DNA of 46,877 nt, from the NCBI RefSeq assembly GCF_900110685.1, contig NZ_FOES01000020.1, positions 1 through 46,877 on the forward strand, read 5' to 3'. The notes beneath the pieces were generated by a model. The model was not told the origin of the DNA, ran no database searches, and saw only the letters and a list, made by a program, of their open reading frames with translations. The position numbers and the translations under genes are program-made. Below, one piece after another: positions 34,101 through 42,170 of this stretch; the first letter of the stretch is position 1; every line of letters begins with the position of its first letter. The stretch is from Piscibacillus halophilus (GTDB taxonomy: Bacteria > Bacillota > Bacilli > Bacillales > Alkalibacillaceae).

Positions 34101-35123
34101 ATGTTCAAGAAGAAGACATGGTTAGCTGTATTAGCAGCTTTAGCTTTAGTCGTTTTAGCTGCTTGTGGTGGCGAAGAATCTGGTGATTCTGATGATACGG
34201 AAAAAGAAGAAGCTCCATCATCGATCACTTTAGGTTCTGCATCTCAAGGTGGTACTTATTATATTTATGCAGGTGGTCTTGCATCCATTTTTGATGAAAA
34301 ATTAGATGTTCCAACAAACGTTGAGGTAACAGGTGGTCCTGTTCATAACATGCAAATGGTTCAATCAGGTGATCTTACAATGGGTCTAGCGACGTTAGGT
34401 CCAGCTTATGAAGGTTATACGGGTGAAGGTGAATGGACAAATGGAGAAAAATTAGACGATGTCCGTATTGCATTCCCAATGTATACAACACCAATTATTT
34501 GGTGGTCTCCTGAAGGCTCTGGTATTGAGAGTATTGAAGATGTAAAAGGTCAACGTATTGGTGTAGGTCCTTCAGGTGGTACGTCTGGCACTTACTTACC
34601 AATTATTCACGAAGCATTAGAACTTGATACTGATGACGTGCAAGCTGGTGCGAGTGACATGACATCTCAAATGTTAGATGGTCAGTTAGATGTAATCGGT
34701 TTCGCAGCTGGTACTCCAATTGCAGCGGTTACAGAATTAGAAGCTCAGCGTGATCTTAATATCTTCAGCTTAACTGAAGAACAAAGAGAACAAGTATTTG
34801 ATATGTATCCTTATTTCACAGAACATACGGTTTCAGCTGATGCATATGATTCATTAGATGAAGATCTTGAAACCATCGCGATGTTCAACTACGGTATTGT
34901 GAATAAAAGCATGAACTCTGACTTTGTTTATGAAATGGTAAAAACATATCACGAAAGTCAAGAAGAGCTTATGAATACTCATTCTGCTGCAAAAGAAGCA
35001 GTTGAAGAAGCGATTCTTATTAACGAAGAAGTACCGTTACACAAAGGTGCAATCAAGTACTATGAAGAGCAAGGCATTGACTTACCGGATTCTGTTTATC
35101 CACCAGAATATGATGAAGAGTAA
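34101..35123 (+). CDS. TAXI family TRAP transporter solute-binding lipoprotein
   Basis: This 340-residue lipoprotein has C22 of its lipobox (LALVVLAAC). The mature part carries TAXI hallmarks: ITLGSASQGGTYYIYAGGLA, TGGPVHNMQMVQSGDLTMGL, and GQRIGVGPSGGTSGTYLP. It binds a carboxylate-type solute for the fused permease downstream. A stem-loop after the gene may raise its share relative to the permease. The protein is strongly acidic. Confidence 0.93.
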   Translation: MFKKKTWLAVLAALALVVLAACGGEESGDSDDTEKEEAPSSITLGSASQGGTYYIYAGGLASIFDEKLDVPTNVEVTGGPVHNMQMVQSGDLTMGLATLGPAYEGYTGEGEWTNGEKLDDVRIAFPMYTTPIIWWSPEGSGIESIEDVKGQRIGVGPSGGTSGTYLPIIHEALELDTDDVQAGASDMTSQMLDGQLDVIGFAAGTPIAAVTELEAQRDLNIFSLTEEQREQVFDMYPYFTEHTVSADAYDSLDEDLETIAMFNYGIVNKSMNSDFVYEMVKTYHESQEELMNTHSAAKEAVEEAILINEEVPLHKGAIKYYEEQGIDLPDSVYPPEYDEE

Positions 35124-35134
35124 GTTTTAAAAAA

Positions 35135-35162
35135 TGAAATCTCAGCTGCGGCTGAGATTTCA
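35135..35162 (+). terminator. Partial terminator/processing hairpin after the TAXI gene
   Basis: TGAAATCTCAGC and GCTGAGATTTCA form a perfect 12-bp stem around TGCG. The following T-run is interrupted, so it probably protects the upstream message or only partly terminates. Confidence 0.65.
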
Positions 35163-35212
35163 TTTCCTTTAATATTTTGTTTTTTTATTGACGATGAAAA
35201 GAGGTGACACAT

Positions 35213-37168
35213 ATGGCCCGTAAAGACAATCAACAGGTTGAGTCACAAAAACAGGAATTAAATCAAGACGCTATTCAGGAAGAAGAAGTTGAATCGAACG
35301 AGCGTGAGCTATCGGGCTGGATTCGTTATGTTTTCCTAGCAATAGCCGTTATTGGTGCACTTTATCATATAATTGTGTTAAATTTCGCTCCACAAGATCC
35401 ATGGGTGTTTAGAAGTACCCACTTAGTATTTGGGCTTGTATTAGGGTTATTATTATTCCCAGGTTGGGGGAGTAAGAAGAATAAAATTCACATCATTGAT
35501 TGGATTTTAATATTAGTGTCGATTTATATTGGCTACTATATTTACGCGAATTTAGATCAGCTATTATTCCGTATGGGTGTCGCACCGACGGATATGGACG
35601 TGTATGTGTCGATTGCAGGAATTTTGATTATCATTGAATTAACACGTCGTACAAGTGGTTGGGTTTTACCAATTCTAGCTGGTGTGTTTGTGGCTTATGC
35701 TTACTTAGGCCCTTATTTACCAGGAATATTACAGCACCAAGGCTATTCAGTAGAACGCTTTGTCACGTACATCTTTGGTCTTGATGGTGTATTCGGTGTG
35801 ACATTAGACGTGTCAAGTAAGTATATTGTGTTATTCATTATCTTTGGTGCCTTTTTACAAATATCGAAGGTTGGTCAATACTTTATCGATGTAGCCTTTG
35901 CAATTGCAGGTGGCATGCGAGGTGGACCGGCTAAAGTATCGGTATTCTCATCTGGTTTGATGGGGATGATGAATGGTACTTCAGCTGGAAATGCTGTCGC
36001 AACTGGTTCATTAACGATTCCATTAATGAAAAAAGTTGGCTACACTCCACGATTTGCTGCGGCGACTGAAGCAACAGCATCTGCTGGTGGACAGCTTTTA
36101 CCACCGATCATGGGTGCCGGTGCATTTATCATGGCAGAGATTTTAGGGGTTAAATACTCTGAAATCATCTTAGCTGCATTAATTCCAGCGATATTATATT
36201 TCGTTTCTGTGTATTTTATGATTGATTTTGAGGCGTTGAAACGTGGCATGAAAGGACTATCGCGTGACAAGCTGCCTAAGTTTAAAGACATTGCTAAACA
36301 GTCGTATTTAATTCTACCTATTATTCTATTAATTACGATGTTAGTAAATGGTTACTCGATCATTTTATCTGGAACAGTCGGGATTGTCTCAAGTTTAGTT
36401 GCGTCTTGGTTCAGTAAATCAACGCGTATGGGGATTAAGAAGACAGCGTTGGCGCTTGAACTTGGTATGAAGCAATCGATTCAGTTGATTGCCGTTATTG
36501 CAACAGCTGGTATTATTGTTGGGGTTATTGCGCTAACAGGTGTAGGAATGCGCTTTAGCTCGATGTTATTGGCAATTGCCGATAGTAATGTTTTATTAGC
36601 ATTGATTTTCGCAATGCTTCTATCCATCATTTTAGGTATGGGAATGCCAACAACAGCTGCATATGCCATTGCGGCTTCGGTGGTAGCTCCTGGTTTAATT
36701 AAAATTGGTATTGATCCATTAGTTGCGCACATGTTTGTGTTCTATTATGCTGTTATTTCTGCGATCACACCGCCTGTTGCATTAGCATCTTATGCCGCAT
36801 CAGGTATTGCGGGAACAGATCCAATGCGCACGGCCTTTACGTCATTTAAGTTGGGCTTAGCGGCTTATATCGTGCCATTTATGTTTTTCTACAGCCCGGA
36901 ATTACTGATGACCAGTGAAACAGGTTTAGAAATTATCTTAGTTACCATTACCGCATTAATCGGCGTATATTTACTAGCTGCAGCTGCACAAGGTTGGTTC
37001 TATAAGGCTTACGCTGGTTGGCTAGTTCGATCTATGTTGTTCGTAGCAGCAATTTCCCTAATATATGTTAATTATATGCTTGACTTCGTTGCACTAGTCT
37101 TAGTGCTAGTGGCTGGATTCATTCAGTGGAAAATAGGACATAACTCATCAGAAGAAAAAGCAGGCTAA
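35213..37168 (+). CDS. TRAP transporter fused permease (4TM/12TM)
   Basis: This 651-residue protein fuses the small and large permeases. A charged N-terminal tail is followed by about four helices, then the DctM-like part with GLMGMMNGTSAGNAVATGSLTIP, TEATASAGGQLLPPIMGAGAF and ILGMGMPTTAAYAIAASVVAP. AGAGGTG lies 7 bases before the ATG at 35213; an in-frame GTG at 35204 is part of that site. Fused permeases go with TAXI binding proteins, as here. It probably uses a sodium gradient. Confidence 0.92.
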   Translation: MARKDNQQVESQKQELNQDAIQEEEVESNERELSGWIRYVFLAIAVIGALYHIIVLNFAPQDPWVFRSTHLVFGLVLGLLLFPGWGSKKNKIHIIDWILILVSIYIGYYIYANLDQLLFRMGVAPTDMDVYVSIAGILIIIELTRRTSGWVLPILAGVFVAYAYLGPYLPGILQHQGYSVERFVTYIFGLDGVFGVTLDVSSKYIVLFIIFGAFLQISKVGQYFIDVAFAIAGGMRGGPAKVSVFSSGLMGMMNGTSAGNAVATGSLTIPLMKKVGYTPRFAAATEATASAGGQLLPPIMGAGAFIMAEILGVKYSEIILAALIPAILYFVSVYFMIDFEALKRGMKGLSRDKLPKFKDIAKQSYLILPIILLITMLVNGYSIILSGTVGIVSSLVASWFSKSTRMGIKKTALALELGMKQSIQLIAVIATAGIIVGVIALTGVGMRFSSMLLAIADSNVLLALIFAMLLSIILGMGMPTTAAYAIAASVVAPGLIKIGIDPLVAHMFVFYYAVISAITPPVALASYAASGIAGTDPMRTAFTSFKLGLAAYIVPFMFFYSPELLMTSETGLEIILVTITALIGVYLLAAAAQGWFYKAYAGWLVRSMLFVAAISLIYVNYMLDFVALVLVLVAGFIQWKIGHNSSEEKAG

Positions 37169-37199
37169 CTTAAGCTATTAAGGAAAGCTGGGGGATAAG

Positions 37200-37847
37200 A
37201 TGGTTCATTTTGAACATCAAACATTGTCACAGAGAATAGCAGATAGTTTAACAACAAGACTGGTTGAAGGTGATTTAAAACCAGGAACACGACTTACTGA
37301 AGCGAGCCTAGTTGAAGAGTATGGGACGAGCCGCGCACCGATTCGTGAAGCGTTATATATATTAGAGAAAAGTGGCGTAGTCGAACGTCAGCCGAGAAAA
37401 GGTGTCTTTGTCAAACAGTACTCGAAGCACGAAGTCAGAGAAATTTATGATGTCGCCTATCGTCTAACTGAAATTGCTTTAAGGAAAAGTGTTGATAATC
37501 GAACACCTGAAGAAATTAAAACATTAAAAAAGTATGTTGAGGAAATGGAACAAGCGTTAGAACGCCAAAATCGAAAGCGAATCTATTTATTAGTAGAAGA
37601 TCTACATGAGACGCTTTTCCATTTATCGAAAAATAGTATTTTAATTGATTTATATAAAACGTTTAGCCCTAAATGGACGACCTATCGTCTCATTACGCTT
37701 TCGCATTCCAATAGTCTTAACCGAACCGTTCATGAATATCGTCAGGTGGTGGCGGCGATTGAAGAACAGGACTATGAAAAAGCTGTTAATGCGATGGCTG
37801 AAAAAGAAGAAAGGGTTTTATGTATTTTAGATCGAATAATGGATTAA
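37200..37847 (+). CDS. GntR family regulator, FCD subfamily
   Basis: This 215-residue protein has the N-terminal winged helix (LSQRIADSLTTRLVEGDLKP, then EEYGTSRAPIREALYILEKSG) and a C-terminal all-helical FCD ligand domain. FCD repressors respond to carboxylates or amino-sugar acids and usually control the transport operon beside them. Position after the permease and the palindrome at the TAXI promoter suggest it represses this operon until the solute appears. Confidence 0.9.
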   Translation: MVHFEHQTLSQRIADSLTTRLVEGDLKPGTRLTEASLVEEYGTSRAPIREALYILEKSGVVERQPRKGVFVKQYSKHEVREIYDVAYRLTEIALRKSVDNRTPEEIKTLKKYVEEMEQALERQNRKRIYLLVEDLHETLFHLSKNSILIDLYKTFSPKWTTYRLITLSHSNSLNRTVHEYRQVVAAIEEQDYEKAVNAMAEKEERVLCILDRIMD

Positions 37848-37852
37848 AAGGA

Positions 37853-37880
37853 AGCCGCAAGTTTTTACTTGTGGCTTTTT
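37853..37880 (+). terminator. Rho-independent terminator after the GntR gene
   Basis: AGCCGCAAGT pairs with ACTTGTGGCT around TTTT, ending in a T-run. It separates the regulator from the flavoprotein gene, which may still be reached by readthrough. Confidence 0.75.
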
Positions 37881-37899
37881 ACTTAGGAGGGGAAGTGGA

Positions 37900-38976
37900 A
37901 TGATTCAATTACAAAATGAACTGTGTGACATGTTAGGAATTAAGTATCCGATTATACAGGCTGGGATGGCTGGTGGTTCGACAACACCTGAATTAGTGGC
38001 AGAAGTCTCAGAGTTTGGAGGACTTGGAACTTTGGGAGCAGCGTATATGGACCCAGAAGCAATCCGGACTGCGGTACGAGAAATTAAGAGTCGGACAGCC
38101 GAACCGTTTGGCGTGAATGTTTTTTCTTTTAGTGGACCTAATGAGTTAACATTTGAGTCTGGCAAAGTTGATGCTTTGAATCAAGTCCATGGAAAACTCG
38201 GAATCGACCCTGTTGAACGGGTGGATTATACATGGCGTAACCCCGTGATGGAACAAGTAGAAGTTTTATTTGAAGAAAAGGTTCCAATAATCAGTACCGC
38301 ATTTGGCGTGTTACCAAAAGAGTTGGTTGAACGAGCGAAGGCTGAGGGCGTGATTCTGATTACGATGGTGACGAATGTTGAAGAAGCCATTGAAGCCGAG
38401 CAGGCAGGAGTCGATATCATTGTGGCTCAAGGCAGTGAAGCAGGTGGACACCGTGGAACCTTTGATGTTGAAAAATATCCTTATGGGTCGAATGTCGGAA
38501 CGTTTTCATTAATACCACAAGTGTCTGAAGCTGTGAACGTCCCTGTTGTCGCTGCTGGTGGAGTGATGGACGGAAAAGGCATGGTCGCAGCTATGGTTCT
38601 TGGTGCAAAAGGCGTGCAAATGGGGACTCGCTTTTTATCAACCAAGGAGTCAGGTGTTCCACAGGATTATAAGGAAGCTCTTTTTACAGGTGATGAGACC
38701 AGTACGGTGATAACGAAAAACATTTCTGGCCGTCCCGCGCGAGCTATTGAAAATGAATTAGTCCGCTCGTTTGATGAAAAGTCACGCTTTCCATATCCAT
38801 TTCAAAACATGGCTACCAAAGCGATCCGTGCTGAAGCCAAGGAGCAAGGCAACGCCGAGTATCTTTCTCTTTATGCAGGGCAAGGGGTCAGGTCGGTTAT
38901 AGAAGAAGAAAGTGTTAAGGAAGTTTTGGAACAAGTAGTTGTACAGGCTCAAAAGTTGACGTTTCGCCAATCTTAA
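37900..38976 (+). CDS. Nitronate monooxygenase / FabK-like flavoprotein
   Basis: This 358-residue FMN barrel has the family opening LGIKYPIIQAGMAGGSTTPE, the phosphate-binding VAAGGVMDGKGMVAAMVLGA and GTRFL, and IIVAQGSEAGGHRGTF with the catalytic histidine region of nitronate monooxygenases. It oxidises alkyl nitronates such as propionate 3-nitronate, or a related substrate; enoyl-ACP reductase FabK is less likely. GGAGGGG precedes the ATG. The last four codons (FRQS) and the stop lie in unit 1 of repeat array C, so the protein end appears to be repeat-derived. Confidence 0.85.
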   Translation: MIQLQNELCDMLGIKYPIIQAGMAGGSTTPELVAEVSEFGGLGTLGAAYMDPEAIRTAVREIKSRTAEPFGVNVFSFSGPNELTFESGKVDALNQVHGKLGIDPVERVDYTWRNPVMEQVEVLFEEKVPIISTAFGVLPKELVERAKAEGVILITMVTNVEEAIEAEQAGVDIIVAQGSEAGGHRGTFDVEKYPYGSNVGTFSLIPQVSEAVNVPVVAAGGVMDGKGMVAAMVLGAKGVQMGTRFLSTKESGVPQDYKEALFTGDETSTVITKNISGRPARAIENELVRSFDEKSRFPYPFQNMATKAIRAEAKEQGNAEYLSLYAGQGVRSVIEEESVKEVLEQVVVQAQKLTFRQS

Positions 38977-39108
38977 ACGGTATTTCGCTAAACTTATGCT
39001 AACTTTCGCCAATTTAATAGTTGGTTTCGCTAAATCTTCTGAGCATTTCGCCAAATAATTAGTTGGTTTCGCTAAAAAATACTCTCTTTTCGCCAAATCG
39101 ATTTTGTT
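38962..39108. repeat. Array C: seven 21-bp-phased repeats with core TTTCGCYAA
   Basis: TTTCGC starts at 38962, 38983, 39004, 39025, 39046, 39067 and 39088, exactly 21 bp apart. The next base alternates strictly C,T,C,T,C,T,C and is followed by AA in all seven, so the true period is 42 bp with two word types. Units 3 and 5 also share the tail TAGTTGG. The other filler differs. Unit 1 holds the nitronate monooxygenase stop, and units 5-7 hold the last codons and stop of the convergent NERD gene. Confidence 0.92.
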
Positions 39109-40102
39109 TACTCATTTTTAAGTAGTAATTAAGTAAATATTGAGCTTTATTTTGTAAATTTACATCTATTAGGTAAGTACGGTTGCTGGTTTCACCGCGA
39201 GGGGTGAAACCAGCTTTTTTTAATAATTTCTGGATTACGTGAATAGAGTCAACGTTAAGTAATTTGCGTGCATTTTTATTGTTAATGATATTAGAGATGA
39301 TTAATGCATATTCATAGAACGACCTGACGTGTGCTTCTGCTCTAAACGTATTTAGGCACGATTGGCAGATCCAACGACCGTACACCCTTAACATAGGTAT
39401 ATGTAGGCAATGTGGGCAGATTACGCCGTATATCAGTTCATCTTCCCGGATACCTAAATGTTTGAGCATATTTATCTGTAAAGGCTGATTTTGTTGTATG
39501 AGCTTTTGAGTAAGGGAGTTTATTTTTAATAAGCTTGAGTTCTGATACTTTTTTGAAAATTCATCAAAACGCTGTTTTAACTGGAATCCATAAATAATAC
39601 GTTTATCACGTTCTTCTGACAATGAAGCTTTTTGATTTACGAAAATGATCAATGATTCAATCGGAATGTGCGAAAGCCCCTCATTATAAAGGAAAGCTTT
39701 CAATTGGTGGGCTTGTGAATTAGCTTGTAAGAGTGGGTCTTGGTAAGATCGTTCTTTTTGACCTATGTACTGATACATTCTTCCCATCTCATGATTAAAT
39801 CGAATAAATCCAGTTAAGTTTTTAACTTCTATATTGACGATAAAATTCGGAGTGAGAATTAGTGTGTCAATCTGGTAGTGGCTATTTATAAAAGGGAGAC
39901 GTACATCATGTAATATATGGACACTCAGTTGATCTACAAATGTCAAATAATAATCAAGAGCCAGTTCACCTTTATAACCTGAGTAATAGTTGGCAACTTC
40001 TTGTTTGCAATTCTGAAATTTCGAGTGGGACTCTGGTAATCTTAATAAAATCGCAATGGTAGACAGTAAATTATAAGGAACTTCATGTTGCTTTAAAATC
40101 AA
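39059..40102 (-). CDS. NERD domain protein with C-terminal zinc ribbon
   Basis: The product is 347 residues if started at the TTG at 40102, which follows AAGAGGTG by 6-7 bases; a TTG at 40126 has no site. The N-terminal half is a NERD (nuclease-related) domain with YKGELALDYYL and the PD-(D/E)xK-like pair QIDTLILTPNFIVNIEVKN. A C-terminal zinc ribbon (CPHCLHIP, WICQSCLNTF) and a basic helical tail follow. Family members are suspected DNA or RNA processing enzymes. The last 15 or so codons lie in repeat array C, and array D lies upstream of the gene. Confidence 0.82.
   Translation of the reverse strand: MILKQHEVPYNLLSTIAILLRLPESHSKFQNCKQEVANYYSGYKGELALDYYLTFVDQLSVHILHDVRLPFINSHYQIDTLILTPNFIVNIEVKNLTGFIRFNHEMGRMYQYIGQKERSYQDPLLQANSQAHQLKAFLYNEGLSHIPIESLIIFVNQKASLSEERDKRIIYGFQLKQRFDEFSKKYQNSSLLKINSLTQKLIQQNQPLQINMLKHLGIREDELIYGVICPHCLHIPMLRVYGRWICQSCLNTFRAEAHVRSFYEYALIISNIINNKNARKLLNVDSIHVIQKLLKKAGFTPRGETSNRTYLIDVNLQNKAQYLLNYYLKMSKQNRFGEKRVFFSETN
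39185..39221 (+). terminator. Strong terminator hairpin inside the NERD gene, facing the convergent flavoprotein gene
   Basis: GCTGGTTTCACC (39185-39196) pairs perfectly with GGTGAAACCAGC (39203-39214) around GCGAGG, then seven Ts on the plus strand. It would end plus-strand transcription coming from the nitronate monooxygenase gene about 210 bp beyond its stop, while encoding KAGFTPRGETS of NERD on the other strand. Confidence 0.75.
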
Positions 40103-40125
40103 TAATATCACCTCTTTTTGATACA

Positions 40126-40154
40126 AATATATAATTTTAAAAAAAATAAAGCAA
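40126..40154 (-). promoter_or_regulatory. Candidate promoter of the NERD gene
   Basis: On the minus strand TTGCTT (40149-40154), 17 bp, TATATT (40126-40131), with a short leader to the TTG start. Confidence 0.45.
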
Positions 40155-40267
40155 AAACCTAAAAATGAATTTTCACACTGTTTTTGCTAAAAATATTAAA
40201 TCAAACAGTTAGAAAGTTATCATTTCTATATAAAGAAAATTAAATTTTCAACAAAATGAAATTGTGT

Positions 40268-40411
40268 TCTCGCCAAAAAAGAATCTGGTCTCGCTAAAAA
40301 GTGGCTATCTCTCGCTAATTTTTAATACCGTCTCGCAAAGAGCTACCGTTTTGCCAATACGATGCAAAGTTTCGCTAGATTCATAAAATGTTTCCCTCGA
40401 GCCAATATCTT
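40268..40411. repeat. Array D: seven phased repeats with core TYTCGCYAA
   Basis: Core words start at 40268, 40289, 40310, 40331, 40349, 40370 and 40391. Spacing is 21 bp except one 18-bp unit (40331-40348). Cores are TCTCGCCAA, TCTCGCTAA (twice), TCTCGCAAA, TTTTGCCAA, TTTCGCTAG and TTTCCCTCG, so the array decays towards the right. It is the same word as array C in the same orientation. It ends at the -35 box of panD. Confidence 0.85.
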
Positions 40412-40438
40412 GTTTAATCTATCACACTATTCTATACT
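40410..40438 (+). promoter_or_regulatory. Sigma-A promoter of panD
   Basis: TTGTTT (40410-40415), 17 bp, TATACT (40433-40438), 31 bp before the ATG. Confidence 0.65.
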
Positions 40439-40469
40439 TAAAACTAACTCATAACAGGAGGGGAAGCTG

Positions 40470-40865
40470 ATGCAACGTAAGATGTGTAAAGGGAAGATTC
40501 ATCGTGCCACCGTTACCGAAGCGGATCTTGATTACGTAGGCAGTATTACGATTGATTATAAGCTTATGAAGGAAGCGAATATCAAACCTTATGAAATGGT
40601 TCAAATCACAAGCCTTCGTAATGCTACGCTTTGGAAAACATATGCCATTCCTGCACCAGAAGGGTCGGGCAAAATTTGCCTGAATGGTCCACCTGCTCAT
40701 TTGTTCTCTCCAGGGGACATCGTGATTATCTTAAGCATGGGTCTATATGATGAAGAAGAAATCAAAGACTTAAAACCTAAAGTCGTATTTGTGGATGAGG
40801 AAAACCAGATTACGAGTGTTGAACAACATGATCTTCACTGGCCTGAAGAGGTTGAGGTGGAGTAA
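40470..40865 (+). CDS. panD: Aspartate 1-decarboxylase
   Basis: This 131-residue proenzyme makes beta-alanine from aspartate for pantothenate and CoA. The self-cleavage site is visible as ADLDYVGSITID, with G24-S25 giving the pyruvoyl group from S25. K9 region (CKGKIHRATVT) and NGPPAHLFSPGDIVIILS are conserved. Length is normal. AGGAGGGG lies before the ATG. The usual partners panB and panC are absent, so here panD is a single-gene unit with its own promoter and terminator. Confidence 0.95.
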   Translation: MQRKMCKGKIHRATVTEADLDYVGSITIDYKLMKEANIKPYEMVQITSLRNATLWKTYAIPAPEGSGKICLNGPPAHLFSPGDIVIILSMGLYDEEEIKDLKPKVVFVDEENQITSVEQHDLHWPEEVEVE

Positions 40866-40875
40866 ATATTTATTT

Positions 40876-40909
40876 AAAAACAATGGCTCTATATGGCCAT
40901 TGTTTTTTT
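40876..40909 (+). terminator. Rho-independent terminator of panD
   Basis: AAAAACAATGGC pairs with GCCATTGTTTTT around an 8-nt loop, with further Ts. Confidence 0.85.
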
Positions 40910-41018
40910 GGTACATAACTACCACTCCTTCAATTAAGACCTATCTACCATTTATTAGAAAGTAGAAGGTTTTATAAAAGTTACGGCGAAATCTGTCAAT
41001 TAAACTGAAGGAGGAGTG

Positions 41019-42017
41019 ATGAAGTTGAAAACTAGTAAACTAATTAGTCTACTCGTAGTGGCCATGTTTATGGCGACAACACCTTTTTACGGGACTGTAG
41101 TTAGTGGTCAAGGTGGCGGAGAGTCTGAACAAGCGTTTGATAATAAAATTGTCAAACGTATAAGCGAGGACAACATCTATGATCATATTTATCATTTATC
41201 GGAGGAAATTGGTCCAAGAGGTGCTGGTACGGAAGGTGAAGATTTAACGGTTGAATATTTAAAAGAAGAGTTTGAATCATATGGATACGATCACGTTGAT
41301 ATTCATGAATTCACGTTTGAAACTTATGCCGGTGAGGAAATAACTTCTTATAATGTTGAGGCTGTGAAAGAACCAATGAAACAACATGATTCGGGGCAAA
41401 CCATTATTGTTGGAGCTCATCATGATTCTGTGCCACATGGTCCGGGAGCAAATGACGATGCTTCTGGTACGGGAGCATTACTTGAGTTAGCAAGGGTATT
41501 CTCTAATACTCCGACAGACACAACGATTAAATTTGTTGCGTTTGGTGCAGAAGAATATGGTCTATGGGGTTCTCGAAAGTATGCAGAAGCTATGACAGAG
41601 GATGAAGTAGATGAAACCGTTGCGATGTTTCAGTTAGATATGGTAGGTAGTGCTGATGCTGGAGATCTAGTGATGTTTACGGCTGATGGTGAAAAGAATA
41701 CCGTTACAGATCTAGGTGCTGCTGCGGGTTCTCGTGTTAGTGAATTGGTTCCGTACAGTGAATTAGGGCGCAGTGATCACGTACCATTCCACAACTTAGG
41801 TATTCCAGCTGCTTTATTCATTCATACTCCACTTGAGCCTTGGTATCACACTGAAGATGATGTGATTGAGCATATTAGTAAAGAAAAATTAAAAGACGTG
41901 GCTAATATAATTGGTTCAGCTGTTTATCAAATTGCACGTAAGGATACTCCAGCATTAGAAAAATCAGCAGTTGCACCTGTTCCAGTAGATTATTATTATG
42001 AAGAACCAGAACTATAA
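41019..42017 (+). CDS. Secreted M28 family aminopeptidase
   Basis: This secreted protein of about 332 residues has an N-terminal signal peptide (KLISLLVVAMFMATTPFYG). M28 metal and catalytic motifs appear in order: VGAHHDSVPHGPGANDDASG (H and bridging D), FGAEEYGLWGS (E pair), FQLDMVGS (D) and the final YHTEDD histidine. It would release N-terminal residues from external peptides, complementing the M14 carboxypeptidase. AAGGAGGA lies very close to the ATG at 41019; a TTG at 41025 would be better spaced, so the start is uncertain by two codons. Confidence 0.9.
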   Translation: MKLKTSKLISLLVVAMFMATTPFYGTVVSGQGGGESEQAFDNKIVKRISEDNIYDHIYHLSEEIGPRGAGTEGEDLTVEYLKEEFESYGYDHVDIHEFTFETYAGEEITSYNVEAVKEPMKQHDSGQTIIVGAHHDSVPHGPGANDDASGTGALLELARVFSNTPTDTTIKFVAFGAEEYGLWGSRKYAEAMTEDEVDETVAMFQLDMVGSADAGDLVMFTADGEKNTVTDLGAAAGSRVSELVPYSELGRSDHVPFHNLGIPAALFIHTPLEPWYHTEDDVIEHISKEKLKDVANIIGSAVYQIARKDTPALEKSAVAPVPVDYYYEEPEL

Positions 42018-42022
42018 AATGT

Positions 42023-42051
42023 AAAAAACCAGCTAATTAGCTGGTTTTTTA
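42023..42051 (+). terminator. Rho-independent terminator of the M28 gene
   Basis: AAAAAACCAGCTAA pairs with its complement TTAGCTGGTTTTTT, directly after the gene. Confidence 0.85.
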
Positions 42052-42170
42052 CTGTCTAGAAAGGATTCATAATATGTATTTCGTCTAGTGTTTTATAAGA
42101 ACATTCCAAAAAAATGTAAATATATGGTGCGATGTTAGGGATGATAAGAAATGGGGTTAATAGATAAAAT

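Noticed and set aside
33995-34186. A 63-codon frame over the TAXI promoter
   Set aside because: It covers the promoter and operator and then runs out of frame into the TAXI lipoprotein, whose own start has a good ribosome site.
38782-39096. A 104-codon minus-strand frame with a heptad LAKxxxx pattern
   Set aside because: The pattern is simply the 21-bp period of array C read as seven codons; the rest is antisense to the flavoprotein gene, and arrays A and B carry no such frame.
38962-40411. CRISPR array
   Set aside because: The repeated words are only about 9-10 bp with 11-12 bp filler, far shorter than CRISPR repeats and spacers, and no cas genes are present.
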